A DNA stretch of 20,870 nt from Actinomycetota bacterium (GTDB lineage Bacteria > Actinomycetota > Acidimicrobiia > Spongiisociales > ZC4RG35): the NCBI GenBank assembly GCA_019347585.1, contig JAHWLC010000001.1, forward strand, positions 1 through 20,870, in the 5' to 3' direction. The notes below the pieces were generated by a model. That model saw only the letters and a list, made by a program, of their open reading frames with translations, did not search any database and was not told where the DNA came from. Position 1 is the first letter of the stretch; the number at the start of each line of letters is the position of its first letter. Of the stretch, positions 1 to 7,814 are shown piece after piece. Position numbers and translations under genes: made by a program.

Positions 1-2
1 TC

Positions 3-476
3 CGCGAGGTCTACTCGTGGATCCTGGGCCGGCTGATCACAGTTGGCTGGTCCGACGTCCTCGGGTTGCTCCCCTACGCCGTGGTTGCCGGAGCCGTCCT
101 TGTGGGCGCCCGCCGACTTCTCGACGTGCTCGGCCTCGGCGACGAGGAGGCGATGGCGCTCGGCGTCAGCGTCTCCCGGGTGCGCTGGGTGGTGGTCAGC
201 GCGGCCACTCTGGCCACCGCGGCAGCGGTCTCGGTGAGTGGGCTGATCGGGTTCGTCGGCATCATCGTCCCTCACACCGTTCGCATCCTCTTCGGGTGGA
301 GCTACCGGGTGATCGTGCCCCTCTCGGTCCTGTTCGGCGCGGCCTTCCTGGTGGTGGCCGATCTGGCGGCGAGGACCCTGGTCGCCCCGGGAGAGCTCCC
401 GATCGGTGTGGTCACCGCCTTCTTCGGCGCGCCGTTCTTCCTCCTCGTGCTGCGCACCCTGAGGAGGGCGCCGTGA
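3..476 (+). CDS. FecCD/BtuC-type ABC transporter permease (C-terminal part)
   Basis: This is the C-terminal part of an inner-membrane permease of the FecCD family, which imports vitamin B12, siderophores or heme with a periplasmic or lipoprotein binding protein and an ATPase. The frame is open from the window edge and ends in TGA. The visible part has family signatures: a LGLGDEEAMALGVSVSRVRW stretch that is the cytoplasmic coupling region contacting the ATPase, then SGLIGFVGIIVPHTVRILFG, and hydrophobic helices to a basic end (LVLRTLRRAP). The start and about half of the protein lie upstream of the window. Its stop overlaps the ATPase start in GTGA. The adenosyltransferase gene two genes on makes cobalamin the most likely substrate, but siderophore or heme cannot be excluded from the permease alone. 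Confidence 0.9.
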   Translation, partial: REVYSWILGRLITVGWSDVLGLLPYAVVAGAVLVGARRLLDVLGLGDEEAMALGVSVSRVRWVVVSAATLATAAAVSVSGLIGFVGIIVPHTVRILFGWSYRVIVPLSVLFGAAFLVVADLAARTLVAPGELPIGVVTAFFGAPFFLLVLRTLRRAP

Positions 477-1225
477 TCGGCTGGCGCCAGGTCGAGGTCG
501 CATACGACGGGACACGCGTCCTCGGCCCGGTGACACTGGAGGTCGGGGACGGCGAGTGGCTGGGGTTGATCGGGCCCAACGGGGCGGGCAAGTCGACCTT
601 GCTCAAGGCGGCGGTGGGCGTGGTAGAGCACCACGGCGACATCTCTCTGGGCATCGGGCGCCGCCGGATCGGACTGGACGCGGCGTGGATGCCACAGCGC
701 CCCCGCTTGCCCGACGACATGGGCGTGGCCGACTATGTCCTGCTCGGCCGTACTCCTCACATCGGGCATCTCGGCACCGAGGAGAGACGCGATCTCGAGT
801 CGGCTGGCGCCGCGCTGGCCAGCCTCGATCTGGGCGATCTGGCCCATCGCAGGCTGGGCACCCTCTCGGGGGGAGAGGCGCAGCGGGCGGTGCTGGCCAG
901 GGCCCTGGCACAGGAGGCGCCCGTGCTCCTCCTCGACGAGCCCACGGCCAACCTCGACATCGGCCATGGGATCGATGTCCTCGAACTGGTCGACCTCCTT
1001 CGCAGGAAGGAGGGGCTGACGGTGGTCACCGCCGTCCACGATCTCACCCTGGCCGGTAGGTTCGCCGATCGGCTCGCTTTGCTCTCCCATGGTGTGATCG
1101 TCGCCGAGGGGACGCCGGCGGAGGTGCTCACCGAGGAGCTGCTCACCGCCCATTATGGCCCTGGCATCCGGGTCATACCCGACGTCGACGGCCCTACCGT
1201 GGTCCCGGTGAGGAGAGCTCGGTGA
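473..1225 (+). CDS. ABC transporter ATP-binding protein, BtuD/FecE type
   Basis: A 250-residue ATPase that powers the adjacent permease. Walker A is GPNGAGKST at residues 34-42, the Q-loop glutamine is near residue 75, the signature LSGGE is at 131-135, Walker B VLLLDE at 151-156 is followed by a D-loop, and the switch histidine is in VHD at 188-190. All catalytic elements look intact and the length is normal for the family. The GTG start at 473 overlaps the permease stop by four bases, and the frame's longer upstream extension is only permease read out of frame. The gene ends in GTGA, overlapping the next start, so permease, ATPase and adenosyltransferase are translationally coupled. The B12 substrate is inferred from the downstream gene. 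Confidence 0.93.
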   Translation: MIGWRQVEVAYDGTRVLGPVTLEVGDGEWLGLIGPNGAGKSTLLKAAVGVVEHHGDISLGIGRRRIGLDAAWMPQRPRLPDDMGVADYVLLGRTPHIGHLGTEERRDLESAGAALASLDLGDLAHRRLGTLSGGEAQRAVLARALAQEAPVLLLDEPTANLDIGHGIDVLELVDLLRRKEGLTVVTAVHDLTLAGRFADRLALLSHGVIVAEGTPAEVLTEELLTAHYGPGIRVIPDVDGPTVVPVRRAR

Positions 1226-1791
1226 CCGACGAGCACCAGCCGCCGAGAGACGCCCCACCCAAGGGGACCACCCGCGTCCCTTCGCTGATCCTGGTGAACA
1301 CCGGTGACGGCAAGGGGAAGTCCACGGCCGCATTCGGGACCGCGATGAGAGCGATGGCCCGGGGATGGCGGGTGGCGGTGATCCAGTTCCTCAAATCGGG
1401 GGAGTGGAGCGTGGGCGAGGAGAAGATCGGGAGACGGATCGGGTTCGATTGGTGGGCCCTGGGCGACGGCTTCACCTGGGACTCCGAGGACATGGAGCAG
1501 TCCGAGGCCGTGGCTCGCGCCGCCTGGGGCCACGCCCGATCGACCATCGAGTCCGGCGAGTACGAGCTGGTGCTGCTCGACGAGATCACCTACCCGGTCA
1601 ACTGGGGCTGGGTCGAGCTCGAAGAGCTCCTCCGCGTTCTCCGGGGAAGACCCGAGCACGTGAACGTGATCCTCACCGGTCGCGACGCACCCGAAGGCCT
1701 CGTCGAGTTGGCCGACACCGTCACCGAGATGAAGAAGGTCAAGCACGCCTACGAGCGCGGGGTGAAGGCGCGGCGGGGCATCGACTACTGA
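1222..1791 (+). CDS. btuR: Corrinoid (cob(I)alamin) adenosyltransferase, CobO/BtuR family
   Basis: A 189-residue protein of the CobA/CobO/BtuR family, which transfers the adenosyl group of ATP to reduced cobalt to make adenosyl-corrinoids in B12 salvage or synthesis. The family P-loop is NTGDGKGKST at residues 26-35, the Walker B-like LLDEIT is at 118-123 and is followed by the typical YPVNWGWV segment, and ILTGRDAPEGLVELADTVTEM (150-170) matches the conserved C-terminal region. The GTG start overlaps the ATPase stop by four bases, with a purine-rich AGGAG about 7 nt upstream. Last gene of the importer operon: imported cobalamin would be adenosylated at once. The family is clear; whether the cell also makes B12 de novo cannot be judged here. 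Confidence 0.94.
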   Translation: MTDEHQPPRDAPPKGTTRVPSLILVNTGDGKGKSTAAFGTAMRAMARGWRVAVIQFLKSGEWSVGEEKIGRRIGFDWWALGDGFTWDSEDMEQSEAVARAAWGHARSTIESGEYELVLLDEITYPVNWGWVELEELLRVLRGRPEHVNVILTGRDAPEGLVELADTVTEMKKVKHAYERGVKARRGIDY

Positions 1792-1792
1792 T

Positions 1793-2839
1793 TCAGGGGC
1801 GTCTCGCCGCGGCGAGGCGGAACAGAGCGCGCGCCCCGTCGCCGAGCGACTCGAACCGATCATCCCGGGTCTGGCCGCGGAGCCACCGGATGTAGATCTG
1901 CTGCAGGATCACCCCCAGCTTCCAGGCCCCGAACACCAGGTACCAGTCGACGTCCCCCAGGTCGCGCCCCGAGCGTGACTCGTAACGGCGGACCGCGGCG
2001 TCCCGGGAGAGCCAGCCAGGTGCCAGGGTTGGCATCATGCTCAGGTTGGCCGGGGCCTCGCCCGGCTCGAACCACGATCCCATCAGGGTCCCCAGATCGG
2101 CGAGAGGGTGGCCCCTGGTGGCCATGTCCCAGTCGTAGACCGCGGTCGCGGTCCCCGGGTCGTCGGGGGACACCGCCATGTTGTCCAGCCGCCAGTCATT
2201 GTGGAGCAGCGTCGTGACCGTCGAGGCGGGCAGCTCCGCAGCCAGCCAGTTCCCGACCTCGTCGGCCAGGGGGAAGTCCTCGTCTTTGGCCTTCTCCCAG
2301 CGCCGGGACCACCCGCCGACCTGCCGCTCCAAGAAGCCCTCCGGATGCCCCAGATCTCCCAGCCCGCACTCGGCTGGATCGACGGCGTGGAAGTCGGCGA
2401 GGGTGTCGATGACGACCGTCGAGAGCTTGCGATTGGACTCCTCGTCTTCCCCGCCCCCGAAGCGATCGGGGACGTCACCGCGGACCACCACCCCCTCCTT
2501 CCGCTCCATCAGGAAGAACTGGGCCCCGATCACCGACTCGTCCTCGCAGAGGGCATGGGCCCTAGGCGCCAGATCGAAGCTCTTCCACAGCCGGGACAGG
2601 ACGCGGTACTCCCTGCTCATGTCGTGGGAGCTCGCCGCCACCGGGCCCACCGGGGGACGCCGCAGCACGAGCTCGGACCCGTCGGAAAATGTGAGGAGGT
2701 AGGTCAGGTTCGCCTTGCCCCCCGGGAACTGCCTCACCTCGGGAAGCCCTTCGGGCAGGCTCTCCTGCCGGCTCATCCACCGCGCCACCGCCTCGACGTC
2801 GAAGGTCTCGTCGGGTCTGACCTCGATCAGCTCGCTCAC
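1793..2839 (-). CDS. Phosphotransferase family protein (APH fold, ACAD10-like)
   Basis: A 348-residue protein with the aminoglycoside phosphotransferase/choline kinase fold. Visible are the nucleotide loop PGGKANLTYLL (39-49), the catalytic loop LLHNDWRLDNM with H213, D215 and N220, and the metal-binding DWD at 236-238 followed by HPLADLG. This subtype resembles phosphotransferases associated with acyl-CoA dehydrogenases (ACAD10/11-like), so the substrate is more likely a small hydroxylated metabolite than an antibiotic; that is inference. I chose GTG at 2839: upstream in-frame codons run into the divergent promoter region and lack homology-like sequence. A TAGCCT box lies 10 nt before this start, suggesting an almost leaderless mRNA. 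It converges with btuR with a one-base gap. Confidence 0.85.
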   Translation of the reverse strand: MSELIEVRPDETFDVEAVARWMSRQESLPEGLPEVRQFPGGKANLTYLLTFSDGSELVLRRPPVGPVAASSHDMSREYRVLSRLWKSFDLAPRAHALCEDESVIGAQFFLMERKEGVVVRGDVPDRFGGGEDEESNRKLSTVVIDTLADFHAVDPAECGLGDLGHPEGFLERQVGGWSRRWEKAKDEDFPLADEVGNWLAAELPASTVTTLLHNDWRLDNMAVSPDDPGTATAVYDWDMATRGHPLADLGTLMGSWFEPGEAPANLSMMPTLAPGWLSRDAAVRRYESRSGRDLGDVDWYLVFGAWKLGVILQQIYIRWLRGQTRDDRFESLGDGARALFRLAAARRP

Positions 2840-2849
2840 ACCTGGTCCG

Positions 2850-2855
2850 AGGCTA
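2850..2855 (-). promoter_or_regulatory. Candidate -10 box (TAGCCT) of the phosphotransferase gene
   Basis: TAGCCT on the minus strand fits the actinobacterial TANNNT -10 pattern and ends 10 nt before the GTG at 2839. No convincing -35 is visible. It faces away from an identical plus-strand box 11 bp to its right. Confidence 0.4.
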
Positions 2856-2866
2856 TCTACGCCGTT

Positions 2867-2872
2867 TAGCCT
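2867..2872 (+). promoter_or_regulatory. Candidate -10 box (TAGCCT) of the DUF885 gene
   Basis: TAGCCT on the plus strand, 37 nt before the ATG at 2910. Transcription from it would start near 2879 and give a leader of about 30 nt. GGGAG at 2891-2895 could serve as a distant ribosome-binding site. No clear -35 hexamer is seen. Confidence 0.35.
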
Positions 2873-2909
2873 GCGCCGGCACACCGAGCCGGGAGCTAGT
2901 GCTGCCCTA

Positions 2910-4562
2910 ATGACCACCGTCTTCGACATATCCGACCATCTCACCGAGCGGTGGGCCGATCTGGCCCCGATCAGCGCCACCGTCTTCGGCATCGCCGGAC
3001 GCGATCATCTCGCCACCGACTTCTCGCCAGGAGGCCACGCCGCCCGCGCCGATCTGTTCCGGAGGACCCGCGACGAGCTCCGGCCGCATCTCGACGGCGA
3101 GGACCCGGTCCAGGCCAGGTCGGCCAAGGTCCTCACCGGGTTTCTCGAGGCCGCCGTCGAGGACTACGAGGCACGGCTGTGGGCGCGGGACCTCAACCAC
3201 ATCGCCAGCCCGTTTCAGGACATGCAGGACGTGTTCGACGTGATGCCGAGGGACTCGGCCGAGGACTGGGCGGCCATCATCAGCCGTCTCCGCTCCTTCG
3301 ACGAGATGCTGGCCGGCTATCGGCGGTCACTCGAGGTCGGGATCGACGCCGGGGACACCGCGGCGGCCCGCCAGACCGAGTCGGTAATCGAGCAGGTGGA
3401 GGCGACTGCCGGCGAGCAGTCGAGGTTTGGCGTCTTTCCCGCCCAGGCCGCCGCCGCCGGAACCGATGCGGCCGAGGTCGCCGCCGCAGTCGACGAGGCA
3501 CGCCAGGCCCTCTCCGGGTTCGCCGACTGGCTCCGCCGGGTCTACCTCCCCGCGTCGACGGCGGAGGACGGGGTGGGATTGGAACGCTATCTGCGGGGAG
3601 TGGACCGCTTTCTCGGGATGAGCATCGACCCCGATGACACCTACGAGTGGGGGTGGTCGGAGGTCCACCGCCTCCGCTCCGACATGGAGCAGACCGCGGC
3701 GGACATCGATCCCGCCATGACCGTCACCGAGGTCATCGAGCTCCTCGAGACGGACCCGGCCCGCTCCGCGGCAACGAGGGAGGAGTTCGTCGCTTTCGTG
3801 TCGGCCCTCCAGCAGCAGGCGATCACCCAGCTCGGCGGGGAGCACTTCGACGTGCACCCCGCCTTGAAGACCGTGATGGTGAGCATCGCCCCGCCCGGCG
3901 GCAGCCTGGGCGCCTGGTATCACGGGCCTTCCGAGGACCTGACGAGGCCGGGATCGATCTGGTACGCGCCGGGAGAGAGGGAGCGCCTCCCCTACTGGCA
4001 GGAGGTGACCACCGCATATCACGAGGGGTTCCCCGGCCACCACCTCCAGGTGGGCACGGCGGTGGTGCAGCGGGACCGTCTCTCCCGGTTCGAGAGGGCT
4101 GTCGTCTGGTACTCGGGGTCGGGAGAGGGATGGGCCCTCTATGCCGAGAGGCTCATGGACGAGCTCGGCTTCTTCGAGAAGCCGGAGTACCGCCTGGGCC
4201 TGCTGGCCAGCCAGCTGTTCCGGGCGACACGGGTAGTGGTCGACATCGGGTGCCACCTCGGCAAGCGCATCCCCGCCGACGCCCCGCTCCACGCCGGCGA
4301 GACCTGGAGCTACGAGCGGGCGGTCGACTACATGGAGAAAGTGGGGCTCCAGGCCCGCGATATCGCCGAGTCGGAGGTGAAGCGCTACCTGGGCTGGTGG
4401 GCCCAGGCCATCTCCTACAAGGTGGGGGAGCGGGAGATCCTCGACATCAGGGAGCAGGCGATGAGGGGTGCCGGGACCAGCTTCGACAGGAAGGACTTCC
4501 ACCGCAGGATGTTGCAAGGAGGCGCCATCCGCCTCGACCACCTGCGGGAGGAGATGCTTTGA
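2910..4562 (+). CDS. DUF885 family protein (putative metallopeptidase)
   Basis: A 550-residue protein of the DUF885 (COG4805) family, predicted zinc-dependent peptidases of unknown substrate. The signature AYHEGFPGHHLQ places H371, E372 and H377/H378 as the likely metal site, and SGEGWALYAERLMDELG (with E406 and E413) is the second conserved block. There is no signal peptide, so a cytoplasmic location is likely. Length is normal for the family. I chose ATG at 2910 (MTTVFDISD): the open frame extends further upstream, but that part is antisense to the divergent phosphotransferase. The end overlaps the next gene (TTGA), so the two are translationally coupled. Peptidase activity is a family-level prediction. 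Confidence 0.88.
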   Translation: MTTVFDISDHLTERWADLAPISATVFGIAGRDHLATDFSPGGHAARADLFRRTRDELRPHLDGEDPVQARSAKVLTGFLEAAVEDYEARLWARDLNHIASPFQDMQDVFDVMPRDSAEDWAAIISRLRSFDEMLAGYRRSLEVGIDAGDTAAARQTESVIEQVEATAGEQSRFGVFPAQAAAAGTDAAEVAAAVDEARQALSGFADWLRRVYLPASTAEDGVGLERYLRGVDRFLGMSIDPDDTYEWGWSEVHRLRSDMEQTAADIDPAMTVTEVIELLETDPARSAATREEFVAFVSALQQQAITQLGGEHFDVHPALKTVMVSIAPPGGSLGAWYHGPSEDLTRPGSIWYAPGERERLPYWQEVTTAYHEGFPGHHLQVGTAVVQRDRLSRFERAVVWYSGSGEGWALYAERLMDELGFFEKPEYRLGLLASQLFRATRVVVDIGCHLGKRIPADAPLHAGETWSYERAVDYMEKVGLQARDIAESEVKRYLGWWAQAISYKVGEREILDIREQAMRGAGTSFDRKDFHRRMLQGGAIRLDHLREEML

Positions 4563-5158
4563 ACAAGACCAGCTTCCGCCTCGACGCCCTGGAGTCGCCC
4601 GACCGCTACAAGCTGCTCTCCGGGCTCATCGTTCCCCGGCCCATCGGTTGGATCGGGACCAGGCGCTCCGACGGGAGCAACAACCTGGCCCCTTTCTCCT
4701 TCTTCAACTTGGTCTCATCCAGCCCCCCCACGGTCCTCTTCTCGGGAGGCCGCCATCCCGACCGACCGAAGGACACAGTCGCTCTGGCCGGGGAGACGGG
4801 GGTGTTCACGGTGAACATCGTCTCCGAGGAGGTGGCTCAGGCGATGGCGGTGACTTCGGAGAGGTACGAGGCCGATGTCGACGAGTTCGCCATCGCCGGG
4901 CTGACCGCCGTCCCGGGGACCGTGGTCGATGCCCCGATGGTGGAGGAGTCACCGGCCAATCTGGAGTGCCGGGTGGTCGAGATCGTCGACCTCGGCGATC
5001 AGGGAGTGAGCCGCCTCGTCATCGGAGAGGTGATCGCCCTCCACGTATCCGACGAGGTGCTCGACGGCACCCGCATCGACAACGATGGGCTGAGAGCGGT
5101 GGGCCGCATGGCGGGGAACACCTACATCCACACCCGGGATCGCTTCGCTCTGCCTTGA
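4559..5158 (+). CDS. Flavin reductase family protein (FMN-binding split barrel)
   Basis: A 199-residue protein of the flavin reductase-like/DIM6-NTAB family, which binds FMN in a split beta-barrel. Family features are the N-terminal LLSGLIVPRPIGWIGTRRSDGSNNLAPFSFFN, then PPTVLFSGG and KDTVALAGETGVFTVNIVSEEVAQAMAVTSE, and the C-terminal GRMAGNTYIHTRDRFALP. The start is TTG at 4559, overlapping the DUF885 stop by four bases, with GGGAGGAG five bases upstream, a near-ideal spacing that decides the start. Its pairing with a DUF885 protein suggests a shared process I cannot name. It could be a flavin reductase partner for an oxygenase or a standalone oxidoreductase; the electron donor is not evident. 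Confidence 0.88.
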   Translation: MNKTSFRLDALESPDRYKLLSGLIVPRPIGWIGTRRSDGSNNLAPFSFFNLVSSSPPTVLFSGGRHPDRPKDTVALAGETGVFTVNIVSEEVAQAMAVTSERYEADVDEFAIAGLTAVPGTVVDAPMVEESPANLECRVVEIVDLGDQGVSRLVIGEVIALHVSDEVLDGTRIDNDGLRAVGRMAGNTYIHTRDRFALP

Positions 5159-5170
5159 CGGGGCCGCCAT

Positions 5171-6322
5171 TCACTTGCAGCCGCTGGCGATCAGGGACGG
5201 ATAGGGGTTGACCACGATCCCGTCGGGGTTGTACATGCCGAAATGGAGATGGGGCTTGGTCCCCCGGGCGTTGCCGCTGGTGCCTATGTAGCCCACGATC
5301 TGGCCGCCGGACACCTGGCCGCTCGAGCCGTAGTCGCTCATGTGGGTCCCGATGTACTTGACTCCGTCATTTCCCTCCAGCACGAACTGGCGGCCCCCGA
5401 TGGTCCCCTCGCTGTGGGTGACCTTTCCCGGTACCGGGGCATACACCGGGGCGCCATGATCGGTGAACAGGTCGTTGCCCTCGTGGTAGCGAGCGCCCCC
5501 GCCGCGGGGGAAGCCCCAGTCGTTGAAGAAGGTGGCGCCCGGGACGGGACACTGCCAGGTCTTCCCGCCGGGGACGGCCAGGGCCTGCCCCACCCTGATC
5601 AGGTTGGGGTTGGAGATCTGGTTCCGGCTCACCAGGGAGGACAGGGAGACCCCGTGGCTCCTGGCGATGTCGGCGAGGCGGTCGCCACGCTTCACCGTAT
5701 AGGTGGTCTCGCCCTCGGCCCCGGTGGCGACGTAGCCGGGGCCGTCGAGGAAGAGCCGGGTCCCCGTGTAGATCTTCCCGTCGACGATCCCGTTGGCCTC
5801 GGCGATCTGGGAGACGGTCACCCCTTTGTACTGGGCGGCGATGGAGCTCAGTGTCTCCCCCTTCTTCACGATGTGAAAGCGCCCGGAGCGTTTCGAGGAG
5901 GTGGGCTCGCCCGAGGTGTCCACCGGCCGGGGAGCGCTGGCCCCGCCACCCGCTCCGGAGGTGGCGGAGACGACGAGACGCTGCCCCACCCTGATCAGAT
6001 CGGGGTTGGACAGCGAGTTGGCGGTGGCTATCGCATTGACCGAAGAGCCGTATTGCTTGGCGATCCTGGAGAGGGTCTCGCCGCGCGCGACGACGTGGAC
6101 CGCGTCCTTGCCCGGGATGGTTATCACCTGGCCGGGGTGGATCAGGTTGGGGTTGGGGATCGGGTTAACCTCGAGCAATTCGCTCAAGGACACTCCGTGC
6201 TCGTCTGCGATTCCTCTGAGGGTGTCGCCGCGTCGAACCGTGTAATCTAGGGAGAAGAGCCCCAGCATCATCGCGATGACTATTCCGGTGACGATGGCGC
6301 GGACACGCTTGTTCTCGGGCAT
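5171..6322 (-). CDS. Membrane-anchored murein hydrolase: four LysM repeats plus M23 peptidase
   Basis: A 383-residue cell-wall enzyme. A basic N-terminus (ENKRVR) precedes a membrane or signal segment (about residues 9-25), then four LysM repeats bind peptidoglycan (about 27-71, 75-118, 149-193, 208-251; each begins like YTVRRGDTL and ends with a GQ-L-VPG-type turn). A Ser/Gly/Pro-rich linker separates repeats 2 and 3. A C-terminal M23 (LytM) domain follows, with H280 and D284 (HEGND), H327, and H358/H360 (HLHFG), so the zinc site looks intact and endopeptidase activity is likely. ATG at 6322 is preferred because AAGGAG lies 11 nt upstream; GTG at 6331 would leave only 2 nt. It converges with the flavin reductase gene and probably remodels the wall outside the membrane. 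Confidence 0.92.
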   Translation of the reverse strand: MPENKRVRAIVTGIVIAMMLGLFSLDYTVRRGDTLRGIADEHGVSLSELLEVNPIPNPNLIHPGQVITIPGKDAVHVVARGETLSRIAKQYGSSVNAIATANSLSNPDLIRVGQRLVVSATSGAGGGASAPRPVDTSGEPTSSKRSGRFHIVKKGETLSSIAAQYKGVTVSQIAEANGIVDGKIYTGTRLFLDGPGYVATGAEGETTYTVKRGDRLADIARSHGVSLSSLVSRNQISNPNLIRVGQALAVPGGKTWQCPVPGATFFNDWGFPRGGGARYHEGNDLFTDHGAPVYAPVPGKVTHSEGTIGGRQFVLEGNDGVKYIGTHMSDYGSSGQVSGGQIVGYIGTSGNARGTKPHLHFGMYNPDGIVVNPYPSLIASGCK

Positions 6323-6365
6323 CGAAGCCACAGCTCCTTCAGCCCCTGACCCGCTCGCCTAGACG

Positions 6366-6371
6366 AGCCTA
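6366..6371 (-). promoter_or_regulatory. Candidate -10 box (TAGGCT) of the LysM-M23 gene
   Basis: TAGGCT on the minus strand, in the 93-nt gap between the helix-hairpin-helix gene and the LysM-M23 gene, would start a leader of roughly 35-40 nt that contains the AAGGAG ribosome-binding site. No clear -35. Confidence 0.3.
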
Positions 6372-6415
6372 ACCCGGCGCCCCGTGATTACCAGCACATG
6401 ATCGGCCGGTTGGCC

Positions 6416-6736
6416 TCAGGAGTGCCGGCGCGCCCGCTCGATCCAGTCTCTGGCCCGCGCCGAGCTGACTCCGGCCGCCTCGGCCACCGAATCGGGGGTG
6501 GCGGCGGCGAGCGCCCCGACATCGCCGATGCCCGCCTTCTCCAGCCGGTCGGCGTAGACCCGTCCGATCCCGGAGACCGCATCGACGGGCGGGTGCACGG
6601 CCTGGGCCCTCTCCCTGAAGGTGGGGGGCTCCGGCTCGCGCGAGGTGGCGACCGACATCAGTCGGTCCCTCATCGCCCAGGCCACGGCGGCGATGCCGCC
6701 GATGATGCCGATCAGTTTGAGCAGCTTCCTCGCCAT
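6416..6736 (-). CDS. Small membrane-anchored helix-hairpin-helix protein
   Basis: A 106-residue protein: a hydrophobic N-terminal helix (about residues 5-21, KLIGIIGGIAAVAWAM), a short polar linker, and a helix-hairpin-helix pair in the C-terminal half (VSGIGRVYADRLEKAGIGDVGALAAATPDSVAEAAGVSSARARDWIERAR, about residues 54-103). The domain resembles DUF4332 and the tandem hairpin modules in DNA-binding or scaffold proteins (GIG at 56-58). Function unknown: it may tether nucleic acid or protein at the membrane. ATG at 6736 has no ribosome-binding site but lies exactly 6 nt downstream of a TAGCCT box, so the transcript is probably leaderless. It is divergent from the LLM oxidoreductase. Confidence 0.82.
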   Translation of the reverse strand: MARKLLKLIGIIGGIAAVAWAMRDRLMSVATSREPEPPTFRERAQAVHPPVDAVSGIGRVYADRLEKAGIGDVGALAAATPDSVAEAAGVSSARARDWIERARRHS

Positions 6737-6740
6737 GCCC

Positions 6741-6776
6741 TCAGGCTAACCGGCATGTGCCGTCCCTCTAGCCTGA
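6741..6776. promoter_or_regulatory. Nested dyad between divergent leaderless promoters
   Basis: An 8-bp perfect inverted repeat, TCAGGCTA at 6741-6748 and TAGCCTGA at 6769-6776, with a 20-bp spacer. The arms contain the outward-facing TAGCCT -10 boxes of the two divergent genes (minus strand 6743-6748; plus strand 6769-6774). Inside the spacer a second dyad, CGGCA-TG-TGCCG at 6751-6762, would be a natural operator position. Each box is followed by exactly 6 nt and then the apparent start codon (ATG at 6736, ATC at 6781). Confidence 0.5.
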
Positions 6777-6780
6777 TGCC

Positions 6781-7800
6781 ATCAAGGTCGACTGTTACTT
6801 TCCGCCCGGACCGCCCGATGGTGCGGTGGCGGCGGCTTCCCGGGCCGCCGACTTGGGCTATGACGGCTTCTTCTCCGCGGAGACCCAATACGATCCCTTC
6901 CTCCCTCTCGCCTTCGCCGCCCGGGAGACCGACGAGCTCGACCTCGGCACCGCCATCGCGGTCGCCTTCCCCCGTTCCCCCATGGTCACCGCCATGACCT
7001 CATGGGACCTGGCACGGCTCTCCGGGGGCCGCTTCATCCTGGGGCTGGGCACCCAGGTCAAGGGTCACATCACCCGCCGGTTCAGCATCGAGTGGTCGAG
7101 CCCGGGGCCGAGGCTCGCCGATTACATCGCATCGCTCCGCGCCATCTGGAACACCTGGCAGAACTCGGCGCCGCTCCGCCACGAGGGCGACTTCTACCGG
7201 TTCTCCCTGATGACGCCATTCTTCGATCCGGGGCCGATCTCCCATCCCGAGATCCCCATCTACATCGCCGGCGTGGGCCCCTACCTGTCCAGGCTGGCCG
7301 GCGAGGTGTGCGACGGCTTCCACATCCATCCCTTCCACACCGTCTCTTATCTCGACCAGGTGGTGCTGCCCAATATCGCCGAGGGCGCCCGGTCGGTGGG
7401 CCGCAGCCTCGACGACGTGGACATGGCGACCAGCGTCTTCCTGATGACCGGGGAGAACCACGAGGAGATCGAGAAGGCGATGGAGCCGGTGCGCTGCCAG
7501 ATCTCGTTCTACGGCTCCACCCCCTCCTATCGCCCGGTGTTCGAGGCCAGCGGATGGGACTTCCACGAGCGTCTCCACGCCATGTCCCGCCGCGGGGAGT
7601 GGGCGGAGATGGCGGCGGTGGTCCCCGACGAGGCGGTGCTCGAGGTAGGCGTCGCCGCCCCTCTGGACCGGCTGGCCGACGCGATCAGGCAGCGCTACGG
7701 CGACCGGGTGCAGCGGCTGGGCTTCTACACCATAGGTTCCTATCTCGACCTCGATCGGGACGCGCTGGCGCACGTGATCAAGGGGCTCCAGGCCCCTTAG
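6781..7800 (+). CDS. LLM class F420-dependent oxidoreductase (TIGR03617-like)
   Basis: A 339-residue luciferase-like TIM-barrel oxidoreductase, of the group that usually uses coenzyme F420. Visible are the first strand KVDCYFPPGPPDGA, AADLGYDGFFSAETQYDPFLPLAFAA, LDLGTAIAVAFPRSPMVTAMTSWDLARLSGGRFILGLGTQVKGHITRRF, and PIYIAGVGPYLSRLAGEVCDGFHIHPFHT. F420 use is a family inference. The start is unusual: homology to the family N-terminus (IKVDCYFP) begins at ATC 6781, an in-frame stop lies at 6769, and the first in-frame conventional start, GTG 6826, would delete beta-strand 1. TAGCCT ends 6 nt before the ATC, matching a leaderless start. An ATG at 6776 is out of frame, so a one-base deletion is the alternative. 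Confidence 0.87.
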   Translation: MKVDCYFPPGPPDGAVAAASRAADLGYDGFFSAETQYDPFLPLAFAARETDELDLGTAIAVAFPRSPMVTAMTSWDLARLSGGRFILGLGTQVKGHITRRFSIEWSSPGPRLADYIASLRAIWNTWQNSAPLRHEGDFYRFSLMTPFFDPGPISHPEIPIYIAGVGPYLSRLAGEVCDGFHIHPFHTVSYLDQVVLPNIAEGARSVGRSLDDVDMATSVFLMTGENHEEIEKAMEPVRCQISFYGSTPSYRPVFEASGWDFHERLHAMSRRGEWAEMAAVVPDEAVLEVGVAAPLDRLADAIRQRYGDRVQRLGFYTIGSYLDLDRDALAHVIKGLQAP

Positions 7801-7801
7801 A

Positions 7802-7814
7802 AGACTCCCAGTCT
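7802..7814. terminator. Short hairpin between convergent genes
   Basis: AGACT-CCC-AGTCT, a 5-bp perfect stem with a 3-nt loop, fills the 13-nt gap between the convergent LLM and gamma-glutamyltransferase genes. It is small and lacks a T-run, so termination is only a possibility. Confidence 0.2.

Noticed and set aside
17..472. In-frame upstream extension of the ABC ATPase
   Set aside because: It is the permease gene read in another frame; the ATPase homology begins at GTG 473.
1..1791. Cobalamin riboswitch for the B12 operon
   Set aside because: The operon's 5' end lies outside the window; nothing like a B12 box is present here.
6404..6415. GGCC-GGTT-GGCC hairpin just after the helix-hairpin-helix gene as a terminator
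   Set aside because: Only a 4-bp stem and no T-run; common by chance at this GC content.
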